From Coriolopsis trogii (taxonomy: Eukaryota; Basidiomycota; Agaricomycetes; Polyporales; Polyporaceae): a stretch of 64,000 nucleotides of DNA. How positions within the stretch are numbered: position 1 is the first letter of the stretch; each line of letters opens with the position of its first letter. The notes beneath the pieces are model-generated. The model was not told where the DNA came from and made no database searches. It saw only the letters and a program-made list of their open reading frames with translations. The position numbers and the translations under genes are program-made. Below are positions 23,779 through 34,703 of the stretch, piece after piece. The DNA lies in assembly GCA_020543525.1 (NCBI GenBank), contig JAHYIO010000008.1, positions 496,001 to 560,000 on the forward strand, given 5' to 3'.

Positions 23779-25485
23779 GATAATGATGGTGATGGTTATG
23801 TTGATGGGTCGGTGGTGAAAGAGTAGTCGTCCAAGGAGAGTTTGTTTAAAGTGGGAAGTAGAGTAGACGTTGGAGCCTGAGGAGGATCCGTCTTGGGAGC
23901 GGTAGCTTATATACTAATAGGTACCGAGCGGCGAGTCCGCGCCCTCCCCTCGTTGGGCACATGAAGCCGTGCAGAAAGGGTTCGCGGCGAGCAAAGGCCA
24001 TGATGAATTTGCGCATGCGCATAGGCAACGCGTGCATGCGACGACGTCGACAAGCCTCACCAGGTCCTGCCCCGGATCCGCTCTCGAGGTTCAGGTGGGG
24101 TGCGATTCACGCTCGGGCTCTGAGCACCGTTACCGCCATCGATAATGCCGGTCGTATCAACGAACGAGCGAGCGACGCGGGCTCTCTATGCGCACCCTCG
24201 AGCCCCGACTTTCATCGGCAGGAAGGCCGTATATCATCCGGACCCGCATTTGCCTCCAAGCTATGTCATTGGAAAATCGGGACGTCCCACTGCAGGATGT
24301 ATCGTGTACGCAACCCACCCTTGCGCTCGAGCATCTCGCGTTCGAAAGGGGCACTTCCCGGAGGCCCAAGTGCCCGCAAACCCCAAGAACGCACCATCCA
24401 ATCACTCGGGGAGGACATGAGCGCCTAAGACGAAGGATCGTACATACCCGGGCGCAGACACCGACTCCCAAGACAGAAACGTTACTGTATTATGCACAGC
24501 CGGAGTTACTTGGGATACTGTCGCGCCTCCTGGGAAATACATGCGCGGCAACGGGTCTCGGCTGTGCGAGGACACGGAAGAGAGAGGACGTACTGTTCAG
24601 CGCGCAACGCGTCGAAGACTTTATGTGGCGCGGGGGAGGTGACGACGGCCAGGATGACGCGCTCTTGCATCTACAGTACTTGTGCGTGTTCGGACGGGTG
24701 TGTGCGGGGGCGAGGGTGCGTGGAGAGCCAATGTGAACGTCTGTCATGCTCGTTCAATCCCGGGGAGCCTGGAATTTTGTCGTTGATATGGGTTCCGGGG
24801 AGCTGAGAGATCGGTCTGTTGCGTACGAGTGCAGAGCAAAGAGCGCTAACTCTCGGGGATGCGTGCACATCGTTGTTCCGCCGAACACGGACGGCTGCAA
24901 GTCGATGGACAGTCTGCTCGACGGGTGCCCCAAACGTCGAAGAGGTGGCGGACAACGTGGGGCACGGGCCACATAGTGTTGCATAATCTGCCCATCAGGA
25001 TTCGGTCAAGGGCGATGGTCGCGAGGTGCCACTCAGAACGGTGTAGCGTGGGCCTATGAACGGCGTCGGGTATGAGGAAGTGTACGTACATATGGCTGCA
25101 TCGATGTTGTTGCGCGTACACTCGTCGACATCTGGCGAGAGAAGATGTTGTCAGCGGACAAGACGTGGAGATGGCTTGCGACACGCCGGGGACGGTCGCG
25201 AGGGCGCGGTCCGTAGGTTTTGTTCTTTTGTGAGTGGTTTTTGTTTGAATGCGCGTTGACGTTGAGCGGGGGGCGTCGGGGATCGGGTATTGAAGTTCGC
25301 GTGAGGGAATAGACGTGTGGGGTGTAGCATGTGCACGATTTGCGCCGCTGCGACGATTCGAGTGTTTGGGTGGTGGATGAGATCGGGCGGGGGCGGGGAA
25401 TCGAATGGAAGAGGCGACGACAGCGGACGCGTCGAACGTCGCCATCGACGCGGCCGGAGAGTGGCCCCGGCGTCTGTCCCCAATG
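23779..25485. other. intergenic with promoter of paralogue 3
   Basis: GTCTACTCTAC at 23878-23868 and TATATAAG at about 23907-23914 precede paralogue 3. The rest is GC-rich, with long open frames on both strands but no recognisable protein. Confidence 0.45.
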
Positions 25486-28378
25486 GTCTGTCGCTTCCCG
25501 ACCTCATCTCCGTCCGCTGTTGTCTTCGGGCGTGCTGCACTCGTAGCGGGAGCAAGAAATGCCTCCGCCAGGCACGGGAGGGGGCTTAATTGTCGGGCGT
25601 CCGGAGCGGGGCCCGGCGTCTGTCGAGTGGCACGGACGACCTCGAGGCAGGGCTCCAACGCCTTCTCCTCTTCCCAGCCCACAGCGCTCGCGCTAGCTCC
25701 TCTGCCCAACACAATAGCCCGTGCATCACAAAACCATGCCGCCCTCGCCCTGACGCCCCTCGTCTGCACCTCCACTACGACGCTCTCCGTGACGACTCCT
25801 CACGCATACGAACCATCCTCCGGGCCACTCGCCCACGACGACCCCCGCGCGTGCCTGTCTCTAATCTTGTCTTCTCCGCCTCAGCCTCCCGTCCCTGCGA
25901 GCGAGCGAGCACTCGACGCGTCTTATCGGCCGTCCACCACGCGATCGAAATCGGCCCGTCATCTCGCTCGAACGTCTGAACCTTGTCCCACTCAAGCGTA
26001 CATATCCTCCCGGTGAGTCGCACAGCTCGCATCCGAACCTTCGCTCCTTCCCCTGACTCTATCTTCTTACTCTCCGTCTCTCATCTCCTTTCCTTCGCTC
26101 TTTTCTCTCCCTCTTCCTTCCTTTTCCCTCACCTCGCCAGGCCGCGCTTCTCTCATGTCCAAGCACTCCTTCTTGCCCCTCGAGGTCAGTCCGTCTGCGC
26201 CGATTTAGCCACAGGAAACTGTGTATTCACACCGCACATGACAGCTCTTGCCCGAGTGGCTCGTAGAGAGCCCCATCACGTTCGACGACCTCCGCTGCAC
26301 GTCCCCACCGTCCACCATCTTCCGCATGTCCCTCCCCCCGAGCCCCGTCAAGTACAGGAAGGGCTCCTTCATCCGCGGCGGCGGCAGCGTCCTCTCCCTC
26401 GCTTCAGGCAGCAGCGGATCCGACATCGACTCGGACACGGAGCCGAACGCGCACACAGACCCCATCCTGCCGATCGCAGGACGCGATCATGTGAATGCCG
26501 CCCAGGAGCAGCATACGAGCGCGCGGGAGCCTGAGACTCAGAAGGCCCTCGCGGAGTCGCGGAGCTTCTTGTGGGACGCAGACGCAGAAGAAGACGACGC
26601 AGAGCACGCAGACGACGAAGGCGGAGACGAAGACGACGACGAAGCCACGTTACACGAACATAATCATTTCCTCGACTCCGAACGCGAACGCCCCTACTTT
26701 GACACCTCGCCCATCGACCCCTTCTTCGTCCCTCCCAAGCCCTCTTCTCAACCCCAGCCCGAGCCACAGTCCCAATCGCGCACGCACTCGCGCACGTCGT
26801 CCGCGTCAGAGTACGGCTCCAGCCCGTGGTTCATGCACATTGACCCCGCCGCGCTCGCGCCGCTCGACAACCAGCTGCTGCAGTCCCCCACGGACGCGTT
26901 CGCCGATCTGTGCTACGCGCACGCCGTCGAGCTCCCGGACTCGGCGGGGGGAGGAGGGACGCCCGGATCGTACTCGTGGAGGCGGTTCAGCCGCCTGAGG
27001 CCGCTGTCGCCGTTCAGTGAGGGCGAGGAGGACGAGGAGATCGAGGACGAGGACGAGGACGAGGAGAGCTCGAGCGAGGCGGACTCGGACTCGGACCAGC
27101 TCGCGTCCCCTGAGCAGCAACGTCCGTCGCCTGGCATCGGTGCGGGCACAGACTTTGGGTCGCCGATGACGCGCGCCTCACCGCCGCAGCCGAGGGTGTA
27201 CAGCCCGACGCCGGCGTCGCACGACCCGCGCCCGGACCGGCACGCGCGCCATTATCACCAGGAGAGCGATGGGTCGATCCGGATTGGGTTCAGGAGCGGG
27301 AGCGGGATGATGCTGCAGCGCGAGGTGAGTCGAGTTCTTTTCGTCGTGTTTGCTTCCTGTGGCTGGGGCTGTCGTGTGTGGATGCTTCGCGCCGGTGCGT
27401 GCGTATGTGCCGTGCTCGAGGCGCGTTCGACGTCGTGGGGTGTGTTTCAGGTGGGGCCAGGACGGCGCGAGGACGGGGATAGGGAGACACGTGCCTTGCT
27501 GCTTCCTGTCGTGGTGTACGATTCGGAGGTCGCGGTTCCTGCTTTGCTGCTCGCCATCTGTGCGGCGCGGCCTATCTGTCCATCTCGCCATCGTGGAGAA
27601 GGTTGATGGCAGGGTATCGGTGGCACTTGGGGACGCTGGATGGGTGCTGGGGCCGCCGGCTTGGTGGTGGAAGCAGGGCTCGGACCAGAGGCGCAGAACA
27701 GAACGGGGTGTGGATTGTTGGGCAGTGTGTCGTTTGGTCCCGAGCAGCGTTCGAAGCCTTGCGGGCGTCTGGATCATCGCCTCAGACATTGTCTTCGTGT
27801 GGTCTGCGGCTCGCCTGCGCACCGCACAGAGCTCCCGCTCACATGACGCACGTCCCGCCTTCTCGTTCAAGTGAGGTTCCGGCCTCGCTCTCTCTCGTAC
27901 TCGTGTATGAGATGGAACGTTGACTGACAACGTTCATCACCTTGCAGACGCTCTCGCCCACGTTCGCGTTCGGTCCCTCTCCCCCGTCCAAGACGAAGCC
28001 GCCCCCGCCCTCGCTCGCAGCGGCCGGACACCAGGCGGAGAACGCGGAAGACGGCAGGGACGATGGGGACGCAGACGCGTTCGGGAGACGTGCGAGGGCG
28101 TCGCCGCCGCCGCTGTTCCTGCCGTCCCCCGCGGTGTCGCAGGCGCAGCTCGCGCTGCTGTTTGGGAGCGCGAGGGCGGCGCGGGCGGGGGAGAGCGTGC
28201 ATTTCTTTCCGGCGACGGCGCATGCGAACGCGGGTGGGGATGGGAGTGGGAAGCGTAAGGCGGGGCTGAGGATCTCGACGGCGACGGGGGCGAGCGGGAC
28301 GTGGCTGAGGAGGATACGCGCTGGGTTCTCTGGCTGACGGTGCTGTGCGCTCGTGCTCGTGCTGGTGCTGGTTGATCA
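25486..28378 (+). repeat. segmental duplication, copy 1
   Basis: About 2.9 kb that recurs in direct orientation at about 34700-37567. It includes the 5' flank, the whole gene at 26155-28337 and about 40 nt of 3' flank. Long stretches are identical. Differences are scattered substitutions and small indels. The right junction lies just after GTGCTGGTTGAT. Confidence 0.85.
26155..28337 (+). CDS. serine/acid-rich protein of unknown function, duplicate copy 1
   Basis: No known domain recognised. Exons 26155-26184, 26245-27324 and 27948-28337, all phase 0, give 499 residues. The N-terminus is well ordered in appearance (LLPEWLVESPITFDDLRC, then RMSLPPSPVKYRKGSFIRGG). Acidic tracts follow near residues 110-135 and 280-300. 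A compact region with YGSSPWFMHIDP and ADLCYAHAVELPDSAGG lies between them. The last exon ends TWLRRIRAGFSG. There are no signal peptide or membrane segments, so it is probably nuclear or cytosolic. A pyrimidine-rich stretch ending in CTCGCCAG just before the ATG suggests a 5'-UTR intron. The second coding intron is 623 nt, very long for this genome. The second copy lies about 9.2 kb away. Confidence 0.72.
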
Positions 28379-28566
28379 TCTAGCGAGGGCGGGGAGGAGG
28401 AGGACGAGGAAGAAGATGACGAGCAGCAGCGTCTAAGGTGGGTGGTGTGAGAGCGGGAGTTGGCTGGGCATGGAGGTGATGTGGCATGCGCGGGGTGGAG
28501 ACGGGCAATCACGCCGCAAGCACGATTTGCGAGCGAGATTGTCCGGATCGATCGTCTGCCTCTGGA
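28379..28566. other. spacer between duplication end and minisatellite
   Basis: No gene seen. Confidence 0.4.
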
Positions 28567-28721
28567 CGTTCAAGGGTAGGTTATTTGTTCAAGGGTGGGT
28601 TATTTGTTCAAAGGTGGGCTATACAAAGGTGGGTCAAAGGCGGGTTATTCGTTCAAAGGTGGGTTATTTGTCTACGAGCATTCAGAAGTGGGCTATCTGT
28701 TCTACGGTGGGCTATTTGTCT
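28567..28721 (+). repeat. degenerate minisatellite, unit about 20 nt
   Basis: About eight imperfect copies of GTTCAAAGGTGGGTTATTT stand head to tail just downstream of duplication copy 1. They are absent after copy 2. Variants differ at one to four positions and some are shortened. Confidence 0.8.
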
Positions 28722-29699
28722 AGAGAGCGACATCATTCAAAGGTGCATCGCTCATTTTGGAAGTCATATCCTCAGAGGCAGGTTTGCACTCTTTGCACTC
28801 TCGAGGTCAGTCTCCGTCTCATTGCACTACGGTACATACAAGAACTTGTGTCAATGTATTCCTATTGGACCTCCCTGCAAGATCTGCATGTTGACCTCAG
28901 ACTTGGGACGACGCAAAAGTGCATGGAAGTTCTCGGCGCAAAATCCCGCAGACGCGGTTTCACGGATAGCGATGTGACTACTAGCGGTGGAAAATGCGAC
29001 TGATGCCACTGCCGACGTGCGCATCTCTGATATCCTCCCAGATAGTCCGCTTGTCTGTTGATGCCCACTCCGAGTCTTCCGGGACGGTAGACTGACTGCG
29101 CGCAAGAATGGCCAGCTGACCCACAACACAGTGCGCTCTGTGCCGCTCAGGGTTGGCCAGCAGAAGTACAATTGTGAAGTGTACCTGTTGTATCCGATTG
29201 AGGAGATTCCGCGCTGCACATTGACAGAGACTCCCGGCTGGGAAATAGGCAACTGGAGGCCTTGATGACATGATGTCCGCAGTCGAGGTCTGCCATTGTT
29301 GTGGGCGTCATGATCCCAGTCTACCTGCAGTACTATTTCAAACACAAGATTTCCACTGTTGTAGACGTCGAGGCTGAGGCAGAGGCTGCCGAAAAAGAGA
29401 GAGAGCATGCACTGTCGGAGACAGCAGGGATCATCGAGGACATTTTGCGCTGTGTGTGTGCCGAGAAGCCTGAGACTCCAGGCTAAAAGCAAGCCTGCCC
29501 ACTCGGCAGGCTAGTACACATAGTCCCATCCGGGATATTGCAAATACTGCGCGCAAGTACAGTTCTCGCCTGTTGGCCGCTCTCACATACAGCACAGACT
29601 GCATGCGCAGGTGCAGCATGCTGAGCCCTTTGTAGGAGATCAGGAGTTAGGTGGGAGGTCAGCAGCTCCACCGGCCGTAACATAGTATAGACATGTATG
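28722..29699. other. accessory DNA, no supported gene
   Basis: Open frames exist on both strands (for example a 213-codon minus-strand frame at 28851-29492). None has a recognisable domain or credible splice structure. Possibly remnants of an older element. Confidence 0.35.
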
Positions 29700-30390
29700 C
29701 TACGACTCATCGTCCGAATAGTCAGAAATTGGGTCGTCCAAGAGCTCCCCCTGAGCCAACTCCTGCCACACACCCTTGTGCCAGATCAACCGGGCCCCTT
29801 TCTTCGACGTCATGAGCTTGTTCCTACCAGGAGCGCCACTTCCTGCAGCCCTATCCACCTCGTCCTCAACAACCTTTGCACTCTTTGGCCCCTCCCTCAC
29901 ATACCGGGTGTATGGCTTGTGCCGCTTGCCCATGTCACGCCGCACAAACTTCGGGGCCGGAGCTGCAAACAGCGGGCCGGGAGTCGCATTTGCAAGGCTC
30001 TTGCATGCAGCGGCGACCTCCTCTGGTGTTGCCTTGGCAAAGAACAGCAAGCCTCTGGCCCAGAGGTCGTTGAGCTCGCGGATCTGCGCTGAAGAGGGGC
30101 TGGACAGGTCGCTGAGGTTTCCAAACGGGATGTGCGGCGGCCACCCAACGAGTTTGACTCGGAATCGCACGGCCACCTCCCGGCGGAAGCTCTCGGGTGA
30201 CCAATACATTCTGGCATATGTGTTTCCTGTTAGCGTGACTGACAAAGCGTCAGAATTTACAGCGACAATGTGAGTGAGCATAGTACGCACCGAGAGCCTC
30301 TGTGAGTGCCTTGCGTAGCTGCCCTCGGTCTGCTCCTGCCTTGCTTGCATAGTCACGTCCAACAGGGTGACTGGGAGGACACAAGCACAT
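29700..30390 (-). CDS. ORF of a probable multicopy basidiomycete family, possibly element-derived
   Basis: A coherent C-terminal reading frame, ending DPISDYSDDES, joins through a GT..AG intron (ending CTAACAG near 30228) to an upstream exon reading GADRGQLRKALTEALG. The joined sequence is ALGNTYARMYWSPESFRR followed by VKLVGWPPHIPFGNLSDLSS and a basic, Lys/Arg-rich tail. The segment VKLVGWP..IPF..LS resembles, from memory, a domain repeated many times in basidiomycete genomes, often near mobile elements; this could not be verified here. The start given is only the first Met upstream in frame; the true 5' end is unresolved and the gene may be truncated. Confidence 0.45.
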
Positions 30391-32079
30391 TGCAGCGAGC
30401 AGCGAAGAGATGAGGAGAAGAGGATACAAGCGAGCAGGGAGAGAGGTGTAGTGTGATGGGTGGCCAGGCCAGTATATCGACTTCCCGGATGGGCATCGGA
30501 CAGGAGTTAGCAAATTCGACTGACAAAAGTGACAGGGTCACTCCAGGGTCGTACCTTGGTGAGAAACACGGCATTTGAGGCAGTGCCCAGCCCGCAAAAG
30601 AGCCGTGCAAAGGATGAAACAGTCCCGCTTGGAAGTTGAGACCTGTGCACCGATGACCTTGCCAGTGACTTGAGACCAAGGTCTCCACGCTTGATCTTCT
30701 CTCCTCTTGTCATGACGAGTGGACACACAAACCGCAAGTGCTTCTTCCGTGTCTGGAGTGGGCACCGGGCAGTACTTCATGCAGTCCAGTGTGGACTCTT
30801 TGGCCTTTGACTCGCTGAACCATGTTCATCTCCTTCAGCCCCTGCATACAGCGATGCGCACCAGTACAATTCACCCTGCGGCTGCGTAGAATTTAGTGCC
30901 AAGAGATCATGACGGCAGCAGCCTGAGAACGGCCGTACGTGTGCACTCATCTCATATCTATCTAGATCCACATGCGTCGCATAGATTGCATTTCCAACCA
31001 GGAGGCTCCAGCCGGTGCGGATCGTACAACAGGGATCCCTGGGAGCCCACACTCTTGCCTGATATGAGACAGGGTCGTCCCGGGGTGTGAATGAAGAGTC
31101 AAGCGAGTGCCAATCGCGTAGGTGTCTACAGACTACGATGTTCCGGGTTGCGCCTGTGGTGTGGTTACTGGGCTAGTGCTGAAGCAAGCTCGGAACTCGG
31201 TGCATGGCAGTGCCCGCTCCCCTGCAAATTGCTGCGTCGTGTCCGGGTGTGCGTCCAGGTGCAGTTCCACCGGGTTGAGAGCCATAGCATGGGCTTCATG
31301 TGACAAATAGGTTCAAGAGAGCGGATTCTTCTCATTCACATGCAAATCCTTGCAAGACTCTCTGAACGCTTGGCAGAGGCAAGCCCGTCTTCTCATTATC
31401 TCACCCTGAACAGTTTCGACGCGAGACAGGGATGATTGCGCATGGGAAGACAAGAGACGTAGCGTCATGATGGTGCGATGCGAGGGAGCGGACACGGCGC
31501 CCATCGTGGGCAACGGCATACAAGCGGATGGCATAAAGAGTCCAGCCCGAGTCGTGTCTGACATCCCCCAGTCCTTTGCCCGTCTCTCTCCTACTCAGCT
31601 CGTCAAGCACAGCAGGGGTAGCGGTCGGTGAGTGTCTCTGTGTGTGAATCAGTGACGGCCGGTTTGCGGAACTGACCCTGCTTGTACCCGTTCGCTCGCA
31701 GATGCAAAGATGACCGCGTGCATCCCGTCGCCGCCTCTACTCCTCCTCTAATGCGCTACTGACGGTGGAGTCTCTTTGCACGTTGTCTTCGCTGGACGTA
31801 AACTCGTTATCGTCGTCGTGATGGTCATGCGATCAGCGAGAACCGGTGATACACGGGGGCGTGGTCTCTCGCTTTCGCGCACCCGTCGCGTCTTGGCGGA
31901 GTTACCTGCACATGGTGAGTATGAGGTGCTGTCCGTAACGTTCGCAGTGTTCACTCACCTCGTCCGTTCGACAGCAGCACGGTCCCATGTGCATCGTGTA
32001 CGTACCGCTCACTCACCTTGTATTCAGCACCGCAAACTCACGTGTCATCACTCAAGCAGGCCGTGTTGTTCTGCGCAAG
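30391..32079. other. accessory DNA, no supported gene
   Basis: Scattered open frames without family similarity. Some minus-strand segments at 30540-30780 may be further decayed parts of the ORF downstream. Confidence 0.35.
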
Positions 32080-32345
32080 TCACGGAGGCGCGGGGCGGCC
32101 ATCGCATGGCATGGTCAGTGAATGAGCTCCCAGCCGGGAGCAATTCATCGCATGCGCGCTGTAGTACGTACACGCCAAGTGCACACAGTCCTCGTCCACC
32201 GCTGACTCATACTCCCGGTTCGTCCCGCACACTCCCATCGGTCCCCAGAATGCGCCTGTCGCCAACAGACTGTAGTAGTCCACACGCTTGTCGTACGCGA
32301 GGACCGGCGATGTCGAGGAGTTCCGGAGGAGCGTAGCGTCCAGGG
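32080..32345 (-). pseudogene. protein-kinase fragment, frameshifted (relic 1)
   Basis: The minus strand reads GRYAPPELLDIAG, which matches the activation-segment APE motif. After a frame change it reads YDKRVDYYSLLATGAFWGP, which corresponds to the helix-F region (YDxxVDxWSLG) of Ser/Thr kinases. No ATP-binding loop is attached here. Confidence 0.6.
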
Positions 32346-33410
32346 GGTCTTGGTGGGAGGCGGCGTGATTGTCCGAGACGCGGTCCAGGCGGGGACGAGC
32401 CCGTCGCCCTTGTCCGCCAGTTCGTGCAGCGTGACAGTCGGGGCCGTAGCAGTTTCGGCCTTTCAGGCTGGGAGGTGCGTAGGGTCAAGGACGCTTGTTG
32501 TCGGCTTGCCAGTGACTTCAGCTGGAGTCGGAGATGCAGTCTGGACGGGAGCGGGTCCTGTCGCAGGCGCGTTTGCGGACCGTGCAGATGCCGAGCACGC
32601 ACTGGCTTGATTGGGCAAAGGGTCACCGCGGCCGCTAGACGAGCTCCGCTGCGAGCGTGCATCATTGTCTGGGGCGCACAGGGTGGGGGTAGGGGTGGAG
32701 TACACCGAGGCCACTGGAGGCATCGGAGGCGCAGCCTTGGGAATAGTATACGTACCGTCCTTGATGAGGTGCGGCGGAAGTTGCTTGCGCACACTCGCCG
32801 GCGCCGGCGCATCAGCACGGAGGTCGGCTGGAGGATCGGGTTGCGCGCTTTCGCTGGCTCCGGCGTAGAGTGACTCTTTGTGCCCTTGTTGCTCTCGCTA
32901 TCAGCCAGGTCGCGGAAACGGAGGCGCTCTTCCTGGGAGGTCTGTACGTCTGTTCTCTGGCATGTTGGGCACGGTACTGACAATTGCCGTCCTTGTAGGC
33001 GATGTTGTGGACGGGACAAAGCCCAGGCTTCTTCGCGGCTTTCGCCAGAGCTTGCTCACCGTCGTCAAGATCGCTGTCGTCGTCAGCAGCACTCCCGGAT
33101 TGGCTCGCGTATACGTAGGGTGATCCCACCCCGTCGGAGTGTTCATCCGACAAAGCCTGCCCATCGCCGGAAACGCTGACGTAGACGTCGTCGTCGTCGT
33201 CTGAGTCATTCATAGCGAGAGGACTTGATCCCCGTTCCACAGCTTCGCTCTCGTCGTACTCGAGACGAGACCGCTCTTCGGGAGAGAGTGGGAGGCCATC
33301 GCCGCTACTCGACGATCCGAAGCGGGAGGAAACAAGAGGTGGTGTTGGGTTCTTCTCCAACGCAGCCCCACGATCGTTTGAGCTTTGACTTGATGCTTAG
33401 TTTGTGCGCG
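32346..33410 (-). other. decayed coding DNA, unknown
   Basis: Minus-strand frames show a Ser/Asp-rich stretch (33360-33000), then CPVHNIAYKDGNC and, one frame away, CPTCQRTD followed by a basic tail. Together they look like a zinc-binding Cys/His pair set interrupted by a 1-nt shift or an unusual splice. No confident gene model. Confidence 0.3.
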
Positions 33411-33499
33411 TTACGGATGGCCATAGGCTCCCCTGTTACTCATGCATTCAATAAAAATGCCCTTGTTCGTAGAGTAGAATGACTCACAATATATGTCTG

Positions 33500-33720
33500 A
33501 TGAACCAATGGTCTTCCGCGTCGATGCGCTTCCATCCCGAGCTATCAGACTGCTGAACCGCGGCCAGAACGTCCGAGACGCGCTTGGGGCGGCATTTTGT
33601 AGAGACGTCGAGCTCATTGCGCGAGGGTGTGCCCTAGTTGACCCGGAGTCCGTGAACAACGTGGCCGTCACCTGAGACGGAGATGTTCGCAGGCTTGATG
33701 TTTATGTGCGTGAGCTCGAG
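33500..33720 (-). pseudogene. protein-kinase fragment (relic 2)
   Basis: The minus strand reads LTHINIKPANISVSGDGHVV near 33715-33650, a decayed catalytic loop in which the HRD/YRD Asp is replaced (INIKPAN). The following frames carry stops. Confidence 0.5.
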
Positions 33721-33844
33721 GACCAGTCCAGCGGATGGCGGAGTCGTCAGACAGATAGAGAGAAGCACTAGACGGGGACAATGTTGTGAGTGACAGAGTT
33801 TGAGACAGCGGGAGCGGCAGACTGGATTAGTGTCCCGGATGGGA

Positions 33845-34375
33845 GCGGGTGTACCGGACTTGAGACTGCTGGGTGGCAGAGCGTACCCACAGCCAGACTG
33901 TAGTAGTTCACATGCTCGTCGTGGTCCAGGACGGAGGTGCTTTGACGAGTTCCGGAGCAGCGTAGCGTCCGGTGTGAGAGAGCTCGAGCTGGTCGTCCAT
34001 GGTCAAGATGATGGCGGCATCCAAGACGCGGTACAGGGTGGAGAAATCGTCGTCGTCTCTAGCAGATGAGCAGTGAGGGAATAGGACGGTAGCGAGCAAG
34101 ATGTTCGCAGGCTTGATGTCCGAGTATGCGACCCCGGGCGAGCTCCGGACCCAAGAGCCTGAGCGTGTCGATGGCGTCGTGAAGAGAAGCACTAGATGGG
34201 AAGGATGTGGAGAGGGCAGCAGCATGGGCGAAGACGCAGTTGACTTGAGACCGGTGGACGGCAGAGCGGCGGACATTGATAGAGTGGACTGGTGTTAGAA
34301 CGTACCTGGAACCCGACGCGTGCGCGAGAAGCACGGTGCCATATCCTCCTCGACCGAGAGTGTACTTTTATAGGA
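33845..34375 (-). pseudogene. protein-kinase gene relic with Gly loop, catalytic loop and APE motif (relic 3)
   Basis: In order on the minus strand: LGRGGYGTVLLAHASGS (glycine loop, about 34372-34308), VAYSDIKPANILL (catalytic loop, about 34135-34097), GRYAAPELV (activation-segment end, about 33985-33955), then after a frame change HVNYYSLAVGTL. The usual DFG, VAIK lysine region and C-lobe are missing or unreadable. Spacing is too short for a full kinase. Same frame break after the APE motif as relic 1. Confidence 0.6.
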
Positions 34376-34703
34376 GCACTTATTGTGCTCTGGAGTCGGC
34401 TTGGATTGAGGCGCGGAGAGTTGGGGACGAGAGGTTGGGCGTGCGTGTGCGACAAGTGTTCATCTTCGAGCCAGGGAGGGAGGGGTCGAGGGTCGGGCGG
34501 AGGAGGCTTGAGAGTCGTGGGAGAGCGAGGGACGAGTGGGCAAGCGAGCAGGCAGAGGCAGAGGCAGAGAGAGGCAGAGGCAGAGGTGCAAAGAGAGCGA
34601 GAGGTGAGTGAGTGAGAGGCGCGAGTGCAAGACAGACGTCAAGCACGCGCGCACGATCGGACAGCGCGCGCGTGCTGTGCGTCGACCCTCTGTCGCTGCC
34701 CCG

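Noticed and set aside
24846..25775. 309-codon minus-strand frame rich in Arg, Ala, Pro and Thr
   Set aside because: Low-complexity composition with no domain. Part of it lies antisense in the duplicated 5' flank, where copy 2 breaks it.
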